A stretch of DNA of 64,000 nt from Methylobacillus flagellatus KT (GTDB taxonomy: Bacteria; Pseudomonadota; Gammaproteobacteria; Burkholderiales; Methylophilaceae), in assembly GCF_000013705.1 (NCBI RefSeq), contig NC_007947.1:1922001-1986000 (forward strand). Direction: 5' to 3'. Positions 17,733 to 26,586 of this stretch are shown in pieces. Below the pieces are notes generated by a model. It saw nothing but the letters and a program-made list of their open reading frames with translations, had not been told where the DNA came from and ran no database searches. Both the position numbers and the translations under genes were made by a program. Position 1 is the first letter of the stretch. Each line of letters begins with the position of its first letter.

Positions 17733-19022
17733 ATGCGCATCTCCTCGCTAGCCAGCCGGCTGTTCAACGTGGAAAAACAGGAGGCGCCAGCAGTGCTGGC
17801 TGGCCTGCTCATGTTCTTCCTGCTATTCGCAGGCTATTTCATGCTGCGCCCGGTACGCGAGACCATGGGCATTGCAGGCGGCGTGCGCAACCTGCAATGG
17901 CTGTTCACTGGCACATTCATCGCCACACTTGCCGTGCTGCCGCTGTTCGGCTGGATTGCCTCCAAGGCACAGCGTCGGAACATTCTGCCTTGGACTTACG
18001 GCTTCTTCACCGTCAATCTGCTTGCATTTGCCGCAGGCATGGCATGGCGGCCTGACGATCCATGGCTGGCGAGGGCATTCTATATCTGGCTGTCGGTATT
18101 CAATATGTTGACCATCTCGCTGGCCTGGAGCGTCCTGGCCGACGTCTTTTCCAGCGCCCAGGCCAAGCGCCTGTTTGCGCTGATGGCGGCAGGCGCCAGC
18201 CTTGGCGGCCTTGCCGGGCCGCTACTGGGAACAATCCTGGTCGGGATGCTCGGCCATGCCGGGTTGCTGGCGCTATCGGCATTGATGCTCGGGGGCAGCG
18301 CAGTGGCGGGCAGCGTCCTGCAGCGCTGGCGCGACTACCTCCCGCTCGCGCCGGACGAGGGACTCCTCCGCTCGCAGCCATTGGGAGGCAATCCGCTATC
18401 AGGTGCAGTTGCAGTATTCCGCTCGCCATACCTGCTTGGCATCGCCGCTTTCGTCATCTTGTTGGCGACAGCCAATACGTTCCTCTATTTTGAGCAGGCA
18501 CGCCTAGTGGAATCAACCTTTCCGGACCGCATCCAGCAAACCCAGGTGTTCGGCATCATCGACATCGTTGTGCAGTCGCTGGCGCTGCTGACCCAGCTCT
18601 TCCTCACCGGCCGCATCGCCCAACGCCTTGGCATAGGCGTGCTGCTGGTGGCGGTGCCTGTAGCAATCGCCGCCGGATTTCTCTGGCTGGCACTGGCACC
18701 CGTGTTCGCAGTACTTGCCGTCATCATGGTGGTACGCCGCGCCGGTGAATATGCATTCGTGCGCCCAGGCCGTGAGATGTTATATACCTCGGTTTCCCCC
18801 GAGCAAAAATACAAGGCCAAGAACTTCATCGACACCGTTGTATACCGCGCTGGCGATGCCGTCAGCGGTTGGGTCAAGCACGGTATTGATTTATTGGCAG
18901 GCCAGCCTGCTGTGGCGATGCTGCTTGGGAGCGTTCTTGCCCTGATATGGGCAGGCAATGGGCTGTTGCTGGGACGGACACAAAAACGCCTGGAAGCAAA
19001 AGAAGGCGTGAGTGCACAATAG
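17733..19022 (+). CDS. MFS-type transporter resembling NTP/NDP translocase family
   Basis: Inner-membrane carrier with about 12 helices, 429 residues. The N-terminal segment FLLFAGYFMLRPVRETMGI and the later VRRAGEYAFVRPGREMLYT and KNFIDTVVYRAGDAV are typical of the bacterial branch related to ATP:ADP antiporters and often annotated as MFS or Npt1/Npt2-like. Free-living bacteria are not expected to import ATP, so the substrate is open. It follows the exported aldo/keto reductase closely, which suggests a shared pathway. Confidence 0.82.
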   Translation: MRISSLASRLFNVEKQEAPAVLAGLLMFFLLFAGYFMLRPVRETMGIAGGVRNLQWLFTGTFIATLAVLPLFGWIASKAQRRNILPWTYGFFTVNLLAFAAGMAWRPDDPWLARAFYIWLSVFNMLTISLAWSVLADVFSSAQAKRLFALMAAGASLGGLAGPLLGTILVGMLGHAGLLALSALMLGGSAVAGSVLQRWRDYLPLAPDEGLLRSQPLGGNPLSGAVAVFRSPYLLGIAAFVILLATANTFLYFEQARLVESTFPDRIQQTQVFGIIDIVVQSLALLTQLFLTGRIAQRLGIGVLLVAVPVAIAAGFLWLALAPVFAVLAVIMVVRRAGEYAFVRPGREMLYTSVSPEQKYKAKNFIDTVVYRAGDAVSGWVKHGIDLLAGQPAVAMLLGSVLALIWAGNGLLLGRTQKRLEAKEGVSAQ

Positions 19023-19140
19023 CAAGTCGCCTGTGCAATCGGTGTCTGCACGACAGGCACCCTAATGACTAGAATGACGGCCCTTCAGCCACATCTTCAC
19101 ACAACAGGAGATGCTGCAGCACGTGGCTACGGTACGGGCT

Positions 19141-19527
19141 CTACTGAACCTGCTCCCGCAAAGCCTGCCGTTGCTTGCGTGACCGACAGATAGCCTCGTG
19201 ATTGTCCTCCGCCCACTGGATCAGCTTCTGCATGGGTTCAAGAAAGGATCTGCCAAGTCCGGTCAGCGCATACTCGACGCGGGGTGGCACTTCGGCATAC
19301 ACCGTGCGGCTGATATAACCATCGTTTTCCAACCGCTTTAGTGTGCGCGAGAGCACTTGGCGCGACACATCGCCGATCTCACGGTGAAGCTCGTTGAAAC
19401 GCAGGGTGCGCAGGGCCAGCGCTTCAAGTATCAATAAGCTCCATTGATCACCTATCCTATCCAGCACATCGCGGATAGGGCATGGCTGCTCAAGCTCAAT
19501 AGGATCTTCGGTATGACTCGATGACAT
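19141..19527 (-). CDS. HxlR family transcriptional regulator
   Basis: A 128-residue winged-helix repressor/activator of the HxlR (MarR-like) family. CPIRDVLDRIGDQWSLLIL at residue 15 is the family signature; RFNELHREIGDVSRQVLSRTLKRLENDGYI is the recognition region. The single Cys at 15 is the usual position for thiol or quinone sensing in the YodB subgroup. It diverges from an NAD(P)-binding oxidoreductase gene, as in E. coli ytfH/ytfG, and probably controls it. Confidence 0.92.
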   Translation of the reverse strand: MSSSHTEDPIELEQPCPIRDVLDRIGDQWSLLILEALALRTLRFNELHREIGDVSRQVLSRTLKRLENDGYISRTVYAEVPPRVEYALTGLGRSFLEPMQKLIQWAEDNHEAICRSRKQRQALREQVQ

Positions 19528-19545
19528 GATATCCCTACAGTAAAG

Positions 19546-19561
19546 GTCACCTCAGAGTGAC
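19546..19561. promoter_or_regulatory. Short dyad, candidate HxlR operator
   Basis: GTCAC (19546-19550) and GTGAC (19557-19561) with a 6-bp spacer lie 19 bp upstream of the HxlR start and 110 bp upstream of the divergent gene. Arms are short, so this is tentative. Confidence 0.35.
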
Positions 19562-19670
19562 TCAGTCGCAATAAACTGACTTCTTGTTTCAGGTTAATGA
19601 CGAATGTACCATCCCAGCTCTGAACAGTCTATTTTTGTTACTTAGTTTCACTCATCAAAAGGAATCCATA

Positions 19671-20282
19671 ATGGCACGCATTGCACTCATTGGCGCATCC
19701 GGACAGGCCGGCTCGCGCATCCTCAAGGAACTCTCTGACCGCGGCCATACCATCACCGCGATCGCCCGCCATCCGGAGAAAATCCCCGCACTACCCAATG
19801 TAACCGCCAAAACCGGAGACGCCAACGACAGGGAAGGCCTGGCCAAGTTGCTGACTGCCCATGATGCGGTGATCAGCGCAGTCAAGTTCACCGCCACTGA
19901 CCCGCGCACGCTCATCGAGGCCGTACGCGCATCCGGTGTCAAACGCTATCTAGTAGTGGGTGGCGCCGGCAGTCTTGAGGTCGCTCCCGGCCAACGGCTG
20001 ATCGACCAGCCAGGCTTTCCCGACGCCTATCGCCCCGAGGCCAGTAAAGGTGGAGAATTCCTCGACATACTACGCAAGGAAAAAGAGCTGGACTGGACCT
20101 TTTTATCTCCTTCGGCAGAGTTTGTACCGGGTGAACGCACTGGCAAGTTCCGCCTTGGCGGCGACCAGTTGCTGTCGAATGAGCAAGGCAGCCGCATCTC
20201 TTTTGAGGATTTCGCCGTCGCCCTGGTGGATGAAATCGAAAACCCTGCACATTCGCGCCAGCGCTTCACGGTAGGCTACTGA
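19671..20282 (+). CDS. NAD(P)H-binding oxidoreductase, NmrA/YwnB-like
   Basis: A 203-residue atypical short-chain dehydrogenase fold. N-terminal nucleotide motif GASGQAGSRIL (residues 8-18), then ITAIARHPEKIP and GVKRYLVVGGAGS. It lacks the YxxxK catalytic pair of classical SDRs. The in-frame upstream extension is not needed: ATG 19671 is preceded by AAAGGA and begins the conserved fold exactly. Likely role is quinone or aldehyde stress, given the divergent HxlR regulator. Confidence 0.87.
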   Translation: MARIALIGASGQAGSRILKELSDRGHTITAIARHPEKIPALPNVTAKTGDANDREGLAKLLTAHDAVISAVKFTATDPRTLIEAVRASGVKRYLVVGGAGSLEVAPGQRLIDQPGFPDAYRPEASKGGEFLDILRKEKELDWTFLSPSAEFVPGERTGKFRLGGDQLLSNEQGSRISFEDFAVALVDEIENPAHSRQRFTVGY

Positions 20283-20567
20283 CTGAGGTCATGAGGCGCA
20301 AACTCGGCAGGCACTGCTTACCCTCGCGTCCATCCTGATGGCAATTGATTCCATGCAGGACGAACAATCATGAGGCTTGCATACCACCCTTCACCGAGCT
20401 GCAACCTCGGGGCCACCAGGGCTCGATGAACATCACCCTCTTCCCTTACCCGCATGACACGATATGACGCCTGTACATGGTGTTATAGGCAAGACTGTCG
20501 TCAAGCAGACTCGCGGATGGACAAGAATGCGCCGCAACCGCATTTAAGTTAAATACAGGAGAAAATC

Positions 20568-21362
20568 ATGATCATCGACCTTACGGGCAAGACCGCTATC
20601 GTCACAGGTTCGACAGCCGGTATCGGCTTCGCCATCGCCGACGGCCTGGCCAAGGCAGGTGCGCGGGTAGTCGTGACCGGGCGCACTCAGGCTGCGGTAG
20701 ATAAAGCCGTTGCAGCAATCAAGGCCGGAACCACGGCAGGAAGCGTTGAAGGCATTGCCGCTGACTTGGCCTCGCCAGAAGGAGCCGCGGCGCTCGTGCG
20801 TGCCGTGCCGCAGGCAGACATCCTGGTCAACAATCTGGGTATCTATGGCGCAAAACCGCTGTTCGATCTGGAAGATGATGACTGGCTGAAGCTGTTCGAC
20901 GTCAATGTCTTAAGCGCCGCACGCCTTTCCCGCCACTACGCACCCGGCATGAAGGACAGAGGCTGGGGCCGTTTGATCTTCATTTCCAGCGAATCGGCAC
21001 AGAACATCCCGGTGGAAATGGTGCATTACGGCGTTTCCAAAGCCGCAATGCAAGCGCTTTCACGTGGCTACGCCAAGGCGCTTGCCGGCACGGGAGTCAC
21101 CTCCAACGCTGTCTTGCCCGGGCCCACCCGCACTGACAACGTTGGTCAATTCCTTGCGGATTTTGCCAGGGAGCGCGGCATCCCCGCCGAGGATGCCGAG
21201 GCACGATTCCTGACCGAGAACCGTCCATCCACACTGATCCGCCGCTTCGCGACAGCAGAGGAAGTCGCCAACCTGTGTGTCTACGTAGCCTCACCGCTAT
21301 CAAGTGCCACCACGGGCGCTGCCCTGCGGGTCGAGGGTGGGATTGTGGAAGGAATAGGCTGA
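20568..21362 (+). CDS. SDR family NAD(P)-dependent oxidoreductase
   Basis: Classical short-chain dehydrogenase, 264 residues. Cofactor motif TGSTAGIGFAIA at residue 12, NNLG at about 89, catalytic Ser in IFISSESAQ, and Tyr/Lys in HYGVSKAAM. Substrate unknown. Ribosome site CAGGAG. It ends about 90 bp before a strong bidirectional terminator. The 285 bp upstream show nothing recognisable. Confidence 0.9.
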   Translation: MIIDLTGKTAIVTGSTAGIGFAIADGLAKAGARVVVTGRTQAAVDKAVAAIKAGTTAGSVEGIAADLASPEGAAALVRAVPQADILVNNLGIYGAKPLFDLEDDDWLKLFDVNVLSAARLSRHYAPGMKDRGWGRLIFISSESAQNIPVEMVHYGVSKAAMQALSRGYAKALAGTGVTSNAVLPGPTRTDNVGQFLADFARERGIPAEDAEARFLTENRPSTLIRRFATAEEVANLCVYVASPLSSATTGAALRVEGGIVEGIG

Positions 21363-21454
21363 TCCGAACCCGAGCTATGCCATTATCGGATAGCTACAAA
21401 GTGCGTGCTGTTCATGCAAAACACTCACTGCAAGCAAGTGGGAATAGCATTCTG

Positions 21455-21493
21455 GAATAAAAAAGGACCTTAATAAAAGGTCCTTTTTTATTC
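21455..21493. terminator. Bidirectional terminator, 17-bp perfect stem
   Basis: Left arm 21455-21471 and right arm 21477-21493 are perfect complements (17 bp) with a 5-nt AATAA loop. Each arm carries a run of six A or T, so it can stop the forward SDR transcript and the reverse tRNA transcript. It abuts the CCA end of the last tRNA. Confidence 0.9.
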
Positions 21494-21569
21494 TGGAGCG
21501 GGAAACGAGTCTCGAACTCGCGACCTCAACCTTGGCAAGGTTGCGCTCTACCAACTGAGCTATTCCCGC
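21494..21569 (-). tRNA. tRNA-Gly (anticodon GCC), copy 2
   Basis: Full cloverleaf on the reverse strand: acceptor GCGGGAA/TTCCCGC, D-arm AGCTCAGTTGGTAGAGC, anticodon loop with GCC, T-arm GCGAGTTCGAGACTCGT, encoded CCA. Identical to the copy at 21747-21822. Confidence 0.97.
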
Positions 21570-21595
21570 ATTGCTTCACAGCTAAATCATTTACC

Positions 21596-21669
21596 TGGAG
21601 GCGCGAGCCGGAGTCGAACCGGCCTAAACGGCTTTGCAGGCCGCGGCATAACCGCTTTGCTATCGCGCC
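21596..21669 (-). tRNA. tRNA-Cys (anticodon GCA)
   Basis: Reverse-strand cloverleaf: acceptor GGCGCGA/TCGCGCC, anticodon loop CTGCAAA with GCA, T-arm GCCGGTTCGACTCCGGC and encoded CCA. It lies between two tRNA-Gly copies. Confidence 0.97.
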
Positions 21670-21746
21670 ATAAACAGTATCAGGCCACTCTTCAGGACAC
21701 CTGATAAAAAAAGAAAGCGCTTGCAGCCACTTTCCTTTTAAAATCC

Positions 21747-21822
21747 TGGAGCGGGAAACGAGTCTCGAACTCGCGACCTCAACCTTGGCAAGGTTGCGCT
21801 CTACCAACTGAGCTATTCCCGC
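21747..21822 (-). tRNA. tRNA-Gly (anticodon GCC), copy 1
   Basis: First tRNA after pgsA on the reverse strand, same sequence as copy 2, with encoded CCA. The pgsA-tRNA-Gly-tRNA-Cys order matches E. coli pgsA-glyW-cysT; the E. coli leuZ position is taken here by a second Gly tRNA. Confidence 0.97.
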
Positions 21823-21882
21823 ATCGAAAGAAGGCGCTATTCTAAGGATTTTCAGACCTGTGTCAAGCGTATTTCAGCCCGC

Positions 21883-22449
21883 TCAGCCGGCCTTCATGCG
21901 CGGCCACGCGGCCTTCAGATAATAAGCCATTGACACCAATGTCAAAAATGCAGCAATGTAAATCAGTACCTCACCATAAAAACTGACATGCAATGGTCCC
22001 AGGGGATCGTAATACAGCAGCAACAGGATGGCGGCCATCTGCACCGCGGTCTTGACCTTGCCGATGAACGCCACAGCAACACTGCCGCGCTCGCCCAGGC
22101 CGGCCATCCATTCCCGCAGGGCGCTGATCGCGATTTCACGCCCAATGATGATCAATGCCACCACCGCCCCCACGCGATCGAGCTCTATCAGCAGTATCAA
22201 AGCTGCCGCGACCATCAGCTTGTCCGCGACCGGATCAAGAAAGGCGCCGAACGCGGAAGTCTGGTTGAGTGCGCGTGCAAGGTAGCCATCGAACCAGTCG
22301 GTAATGGCGGCAAAGGCAAAAATAAACGTCGCCAGCACGTTTTTATCATGCATGGGCAAGGTCGTTTCCGGGAGATAGAATATCCCGATGAAAACCGGGA
22401 TGCTCAGGATACGCATCACCGTCAGGCTATTGGGGACATTCCAGACCAT
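21883..22449 (-). CDS. pgsA: CDP-diacylglycerol--glycerol-3-phosphate 3-phosphatidyltransferase
   Basis: Inner-membrane enzyme making phosphatidylglycerol phosphate, the committed step to acidic phospholipids. The CDP-alcohol phosphotransferase motif is complete: DWFDGYLAR, then GAFLDPVADK (residues about 44-72), with the catalytic Asp residues. Four to six helices, 188 residues. Its ATG overlaps the uvrC stop by one base (TGATG), so translation is coupled to uvrC. Confidence 0.96.
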   Translation of the reverse strand: MVWNVPNSLTVMRILSIPVFIGIFYLPETTLPMHDKNVLATFIFAFAAITDWFDGYLARALNQTSAFGAFLDPVADKLMVAAALILLIELDRVGAVVALIIIGREIAISALREWMAGLGERGSVAVAFIGKVKTAVQMAAILLLLYYDPLGPLHVSFYGEVLIYIAAFLTLVSMAYYLKAAWPRMKAG

Positions 22450-24248
22450 CAGTGCAACTCCTCATAAATTTTCTGCGCCAGTGCATGGCTGATGCCATCC
22501 ACTTGGGCAATCTCGTCCACGCTGGCATTCTTGACGCCATCAAGGCCGCCAAACCGCGTCAGCAGGCTCTTGCGGCGCTTGGCGCCTATGCCGCTGATAT
22601 CTTCCAGGCTGGAATGCATGCGCGCCTTGCCACGTTTTGCACGATGGCCGGTGATGGCAAAACGGTGGGCTTCATCGCGGATTTGTTGCAATAGGTGCAA
22701 CCCGGGATGATCCTTCTTGAGGCTCACCGGCTCTTCCCTCTCGGGAAAGAACATCTGCTCCAGCCCCGGCTTGCGCTCCTCGCCTTTGGCGATGCCGACC
22801 AGCTGGATATCCGGCAAGCCGACTTCATTCAGGACCTCGACCGCCACGCCCAATTGCCCCTTGCCACCGTCGATAAATACTAGGTCGGGACGCTTGCCTT
22901 CCCCGGCGGCCACTTTGCGGTAGCGCCGGGTCAGCACATCGCGCATCGCGGCATAATCATCTCCTGGCGTGATGCCGGTGATATTGTACCGGCGATACTC
23001 CGAGCTCTGCATGGCGCCCTTGTCGAATACCACGCAGGAGGCCACCGTCGCTTCTCCCATGGTATGGCTGATGTCAAAGCATTCAATGCGCTCCGTGCTC
23101 TCGGGCAGGCCCAGGGCTTCGCGCAGGGCATTCAGCCTGGATTGCTGGTTGGCCTGTTGCGCAATGCGCTGACTCAGCGCAAGTTGCGCATTGGTATGCG
23201 CCATCTTGAGCCAGACACGCTTGTCGCCGATGGGATGAGTATTGATCCTGATTCTGCGGCCGGCCTGCTCACTGAACACCTCTTCCAGTGCAGCGGTTTC
23301 CAGGGAGGCTCCCACAATCAGCAGCGGAGGGATCGCGCCCGCCATGTAATGCTGCTCGAGAAAGGCTTCCATCGTCGTTTCCAAGTCGGCACCGTCAGCA
23401 TTTTTGGGAAAGAAGCTTTTGTCACCCAGGTGATGACCGCCGCGGATCATGACCAGATTCACGCACCACTGTCCTTCCAGTTCGGCGCAGGCAATCACAT
23501 CGGCATCACTGACGTTGAAGTCGCTGACGAATTGCTTGGCCTGCACCTGGCGCAGGCTCTGGATGCGGTCACGGTAAACGGCGGCAAGCTCATACTCCAT
23601 TTTTTCGGCGGCTTCGTTCATTTTCTCGCCAAGCTCGTCCATCACCTGCTGCTCCTTACCTTGCAGGAACAGGCTGGCATGCATCACGTCCCGGCGGTAA
23701 TCCTCTTCGCTGATGAAACCCACGCAAGGCGCAGTGCAACGCTCGATCTGGTGCAACAGGCAAGGCCGTGAGCGGTTGGCGAACACGGTATTCTCGCAAG
23801 TGCGCAGACGGAACACTTTCTGCAGGAGCTGAATACTTTCGCGCACCGCCACCGCGTTGGGGAATGGGCCAAAATAGCTGCTGCCCTTGCGCTGGGCGCC
23901 ACGATGGAAAGCCAAGCGCGGGAAGGTATCTCCAGTCAGCGCGATATAAGGGTAGGACTTGTCGTCGCGAAACAACACGTTGTAGCGCGGCATGAAGCCC
24001 TTGATCAGATTGTTCTCCAGCAAGAGCGCTTCCGCTTCCGACCGCGTCACCGTGGTTTCGATGCGCGCGATATTGGACACCATGAGCCGGGTGCGCGCAG
24101 ACGGCAGGTTTTTCTGGAAATAGGATGAGACTCGCTTTTTGAGGTCGCGCGCCTTGCCCACATAGATCACTTCATCCTGAGCGTTGATCATTCGATATAC
24201 GCCAGGCAGGTTGGGCAGATTTTTCAGTACCGGTTTGGGGTCGAACAT
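22449..24248 (-). CDS. uvrC: Excinuclease ABC subunit C
   Basis: Nucleotide excision repair endonuclease that makes the 3' and 5' incisions with UvrB. Domains in order: GIY-YIG nuclease (residues 12-95, GVYRMINAQDEVIYVGKA), UVR/UvrB-binding motif (about 195-235), RNase H-like C-terminal nuclease with FDISHTMGE and VFIDGGKGQ Asp residues (about 385-455), and a helix-hairpin-helix pair at the end. Length 599 is normal. First gene of the uvrC-pgsA-tRNA unit. Confidence 0.97.
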   Translation of the reverse strand: MFDPKPVLKNLPNLPGVYRMINAQDEVIYVGKARDLKKRVSSYFQKNLPSARTRLMVSNIARIETTVTRSEAEALLLENNLIKGFMPRYNVLFRDDKSYPYIALTGDTFPRLAFHRGAQRKGSSYFGPFPNAVAVRESIQLLQKVFRLRTCENTVFANRSRPCLLHQIERCTAPCVGFISEEDYRRDVMHASLFLQGKEQQVMDELGEKMNEAAEKMEYELAAVYRDRIQSLRQVQAKQFVSDFNVSDADVIACAELEGQWCVNLVMIRGGHHLGDKSFFPKNADGADLETTMEAFLEQHYMAGAIPPLLIVGASLETAALEEVFSEQAGRRIRINTHPIGDKRVWLKMAHTNAQLALSQRIAQQANQQSRLNALREALGLPESTERIECFDISHTMGEATVASCVVFDKGAMQSSEYRRYNITGITPGDDYAAMRDVLTRRYRKVAAGEGKRPDLVFIDGGKGQLGVAVEVLNEVGLPDIQLVGIAKGEERKPGLEQMFFPEREEPVSLKKDHPGLHLLQQIRDEAHRFAITGHRAKRGKARMHSSLEDISGIGAKRRKSLLTRFGGLDGVKNASVDEIAQVDGISHALAQKIYEELH

Positions 24249-24308
24249 AAGATTTGGTGGCCGTCACGCAGCCAGCAGCATCCACTCAATGAAACAAGGC
24301 AGCAGGGT

Positions 24309-24494
24309 TCAATCGCTGTCCAGCAGCTCGCCTGCCACAGCCCAGTTCTCCCCTGCCACCTCATGGAAGGTAATATAGGTATAGGATTTGGGCTTCTTGG
24401 CGATACGCTCCAGCGTATCGGTGATTTCTTCCGCAATCTTGGCCTTTTGTTCGCGAGTCAATGTTCCCGCGACCTTGATATCGACATAGGGCAT
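24309..24494 (-). CDS. 4-oxalocrotonate tautomerase family enzyme
   Basis: A 61-residue tautomerase-fold subunit. After Met removal the N-terminal Pro (MPYVDIKV) is the catalytic base of the family. TREQKAKIAEEITDTLERI is the helix found in most members. Works as a hexamer or similar; the physiological substrate is unknown. Located between uvrC and a metal exporter, with its own spacing. Confidence 0.85.
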   Translation of the reverse strand: MPYVDIKVAGTLTREQKAKIAEEITDTLERIAKKPKSYTYITFHEVAGENWAVAGELLDSD

Positions 24495-24535
24495 ATGCTT
24501 CTCTCCTGGCTTGGGTTGTCAGATTCACCAATCAT

Positions 24536-25513
24536 TCAGTGCGCATGACCAGGCTGGCCATGGAGGTGGTCAGACGCATCATCATGGTCATGCCGATGAT
24601 TGGTGCTGGTCAGCCAGCAATTGGCGCTGGCATCGCTGTGCAAGTTGCCGATCTCCGGCTGCAGTGTGACATGCTCGATATTGAACCGCTCATGGAGCAT
24701 ATGCCGCAGGTTGTTCAATACCTCATGCCAATCCAGTATATTCTCCAACACGATATGGGCAGAAAGTGCAGTTTTCTCGGAAGAAAGTGACCAGATATGC
24801 AAATGGTGCACGCCCTGCACCTTGTCGCTCGCGCTCATGGCATGCTCAACTGCCTGGATATCGAGATGCAGCGGCACACCCTCCATCAGCACATGCAGCA
24901 CTTCGCCCAACAGGCGCAGGGTGGATACCAGGATCAGTACCGAGATGAAGATCGACAAGATGGGGTCAATCGGCATCCAGCCTGTGAAATAAATCACTGC
25001 ACCGGCCAGGATCGCCGCCACTGAGCCAAGCAAGTCTCCCAGCACATGCAGCAAGGCAGCACGGCTGTTCAGGCTGCTGTGTCCCTTATGTAACATCAAA
25101 GCCACGACGATATTCACCAGCATGCCGATAAACGCGATCAGCATCACTTCCCCGCCCTGCACCGGGCGCGGATCGGCGATGCGCTGCACGGCTTCATAGG
25201 CAATACCGCCGATCACTGCCAGCATCAGCAGGGCATTCACCAGCGCTACAATGACTTCGGCACGCACCAGACCGAAATTATGCTTGCGCGTGGCAGGCTT
25301 GCGGGCGATCCAGCTGCCCAGCCAAGCAAGCGCAAGGGCGAAAGCGTCCGACACCATATGGCCGGCATCGCTGAGCAAAGCCAGCGAGCCCGTCCACCAG
25401 CCGCCCACCGCCTCGACCACGGCAAATCCCGCAATCAATAGCAAGGGAAGCAACAGGGAGGGCTGGCCGCCACCATGTGCATGAGAATGATCGTGATGAT
25501 GATGAGCACTCAT
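24536..25513 (-). CDS. Cation diffusion facilitator (Zn/Cd/Co efflux, CzcD/ZitB-like)
   Basis: Inner-membrane divalent-metal/proton antiporter. N-terminal His cluster (MSAHHHHDHSHAH), six helices with the metal-site pairs SDAGHMVSD (TM2) and HVLGD (TM5), then the cytoplasmic ferredoxin-like domain with HHLHIWSLSSEKTALSAHI. A second His/Asp-rich tail (about residues 305-325) may buffer metal. Length 325 is normal. Zn is the most likely substrate by family. Confidence 0.93.
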   Translation of the reverse strand: MSAHHHHDHSHAHGGGQPSLLLPLLLIAGFAVVEAVGGWWTGSLALLSDAGHMVSDAFALALAWLGSWIARKPATRKHNFGLVRAEVIVALVNALLMLAVIGGIAYEAVQRIADPRPVQGGEVMLIAFIGMLVNIVVALMLHKGHSSLNSRAALLHVLGDLLGSVAAILAGAVIYFTGWMPIDPILSIFISVLILVSTLRLLGEVLHVLMEGVPLHLDIQAVEHAMSASDKVQGVHHLHIWSLSSEKTALSAHIVLENILDWHEVLNNLRHMLHERFNIEHVTLQPEIGNLHSDASANCWLTSTNHRHDHDDASDHLHGQPGHAH

Positions 25514-25686
25514 AGGAGTGTAATGCTAGCAGGCATGACCACAATTAAAAAGCCGCAGCTATAAATATCTGCCTGCATGCCTTTACCGGCGTCTCATGAT
25601 GAGCAGGGAAAGAAATTTCATGGATAAAACACGATAGAGCCCTGCCCGTCCTTTATAATGTGGCCAGTTCTTGCCAACCCTTACCC

Positions 25687-26532
25687 ATGCTCAGTTATCG
25701 TCACGCATTCCATGCCGGCAACCATGCCGATGTCCTCAAGCATTTCATATTGCACCAGGTGCTGGCTTACACCAACCAAAAGGACAAGCCATATTGGTAC
25801 ATCGATACGCATGCCGGTGCCGGGATATACGCCCTGGATCATGGCTATGCCACCCAGAATGCGGAGTTCGAGCATGGCATCGCGCAATTGTGGGAATGTC
25901 ATGACCTGCCTGTCCCGCTGCAATCCTTCGTTGACCTGATCAAACACATCAACCGTGGCAAGACGCTCAAGCATTATCCAGGCTCTCCCGCCATTGCACA
26001 GGCGCTGTTACGCAGCGGCGACCGCGCGCGCTTGTTCGAATTGCATCCAAGCGACACCAAACTGCTCAGGCAGCACTTCAAGACGGCTGGCCGCCAAGTA
26101 CTGATCGAACAACAGGATGGATTTGCAGGCCTGAAAGCCTTGTTGCCGCCACCACCGCGCCGAGCTGTGGTACTGATCGACCCGCCCTATGAGGAAAAGC
26201 ACGATTACCAGCGCGTGATCGACGCATTGAAGGATAGCCTGCAACGCTTTGCCACTGGCACCTATTTGCTGTGGTATCCGCTATTACAGCGCTCCGAGGT
26301 TGATCAGCTGACAGGGCGCCTGGCAAAACTGGGCGTTGGCAGCTGGCTGCATGCCACGTTGACTGTCCATCGCCCGGCTGCAGATGGATTCGGCATGCAC
26401 GGCAGCGGCATGTTCGTGATCAATCCGCCGTGGACATTGCCCGGCCTCCTGGCGCAAACCCTGCCATACCTGGCGGAAAAGCTGGCTTTGGATGATGGTG
26501 CCGGATATACACTGCAGCACCATATTCCCTGA
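25687..26532 (+). CDS. rlmJ: 23S rRNA (adenine(2030)-N6)-methyltransferase
   Basis: Rossmann methyltransferase that modifies A2030 of 23S rRNA with SAM. It begins MLSYRHAFHAGNHADVLKH, the exact family start, which fixes ATG 25687 over the in-frame codons before it. DTHAGAGIY is the SAM motif; LIDPPYEEK (about residue 165) is the catalytic DPPY. The 281 residues match E. coli RlmJ (280). Confidence 0.95.
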   Translation: MLSYRHAFHAGNHADVLKHFILHQVLAYTNQKDKPYWYIDTHAGAGIYALDHGYATQNAEFEHGIAQLWECHDLPVPLQSFVDLIKHINRGKTLKHYPGSPAIAQALLRSGDRARLFELHPSDTKLLRQHFKTAGRQVLIEQQDGFAGLKALLPPPPRRAVVLIDPPYEEKHDYQRVIDALKDSLQRFATGTYLLWYPLLQRSEVDQLTGRLAKLGVGSWLHATLTVHRPAADGFGMHGSGMFVINPPWTLPGLLAQTLPYLAEKLALDDGAGYTLQHHIP

Positions 26533-26586
26533 GCATTCCTTCCCCAGGCTACTGAATTATTTTATCCAGCAAGAAAGGAAACAAGC

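Noticed and set aside
21670..21746. A further tRNA between tRNA-Cys and the first tRNA-Gly
   Set aside because: The 77-bp spacer cannot form a cloverleaf.
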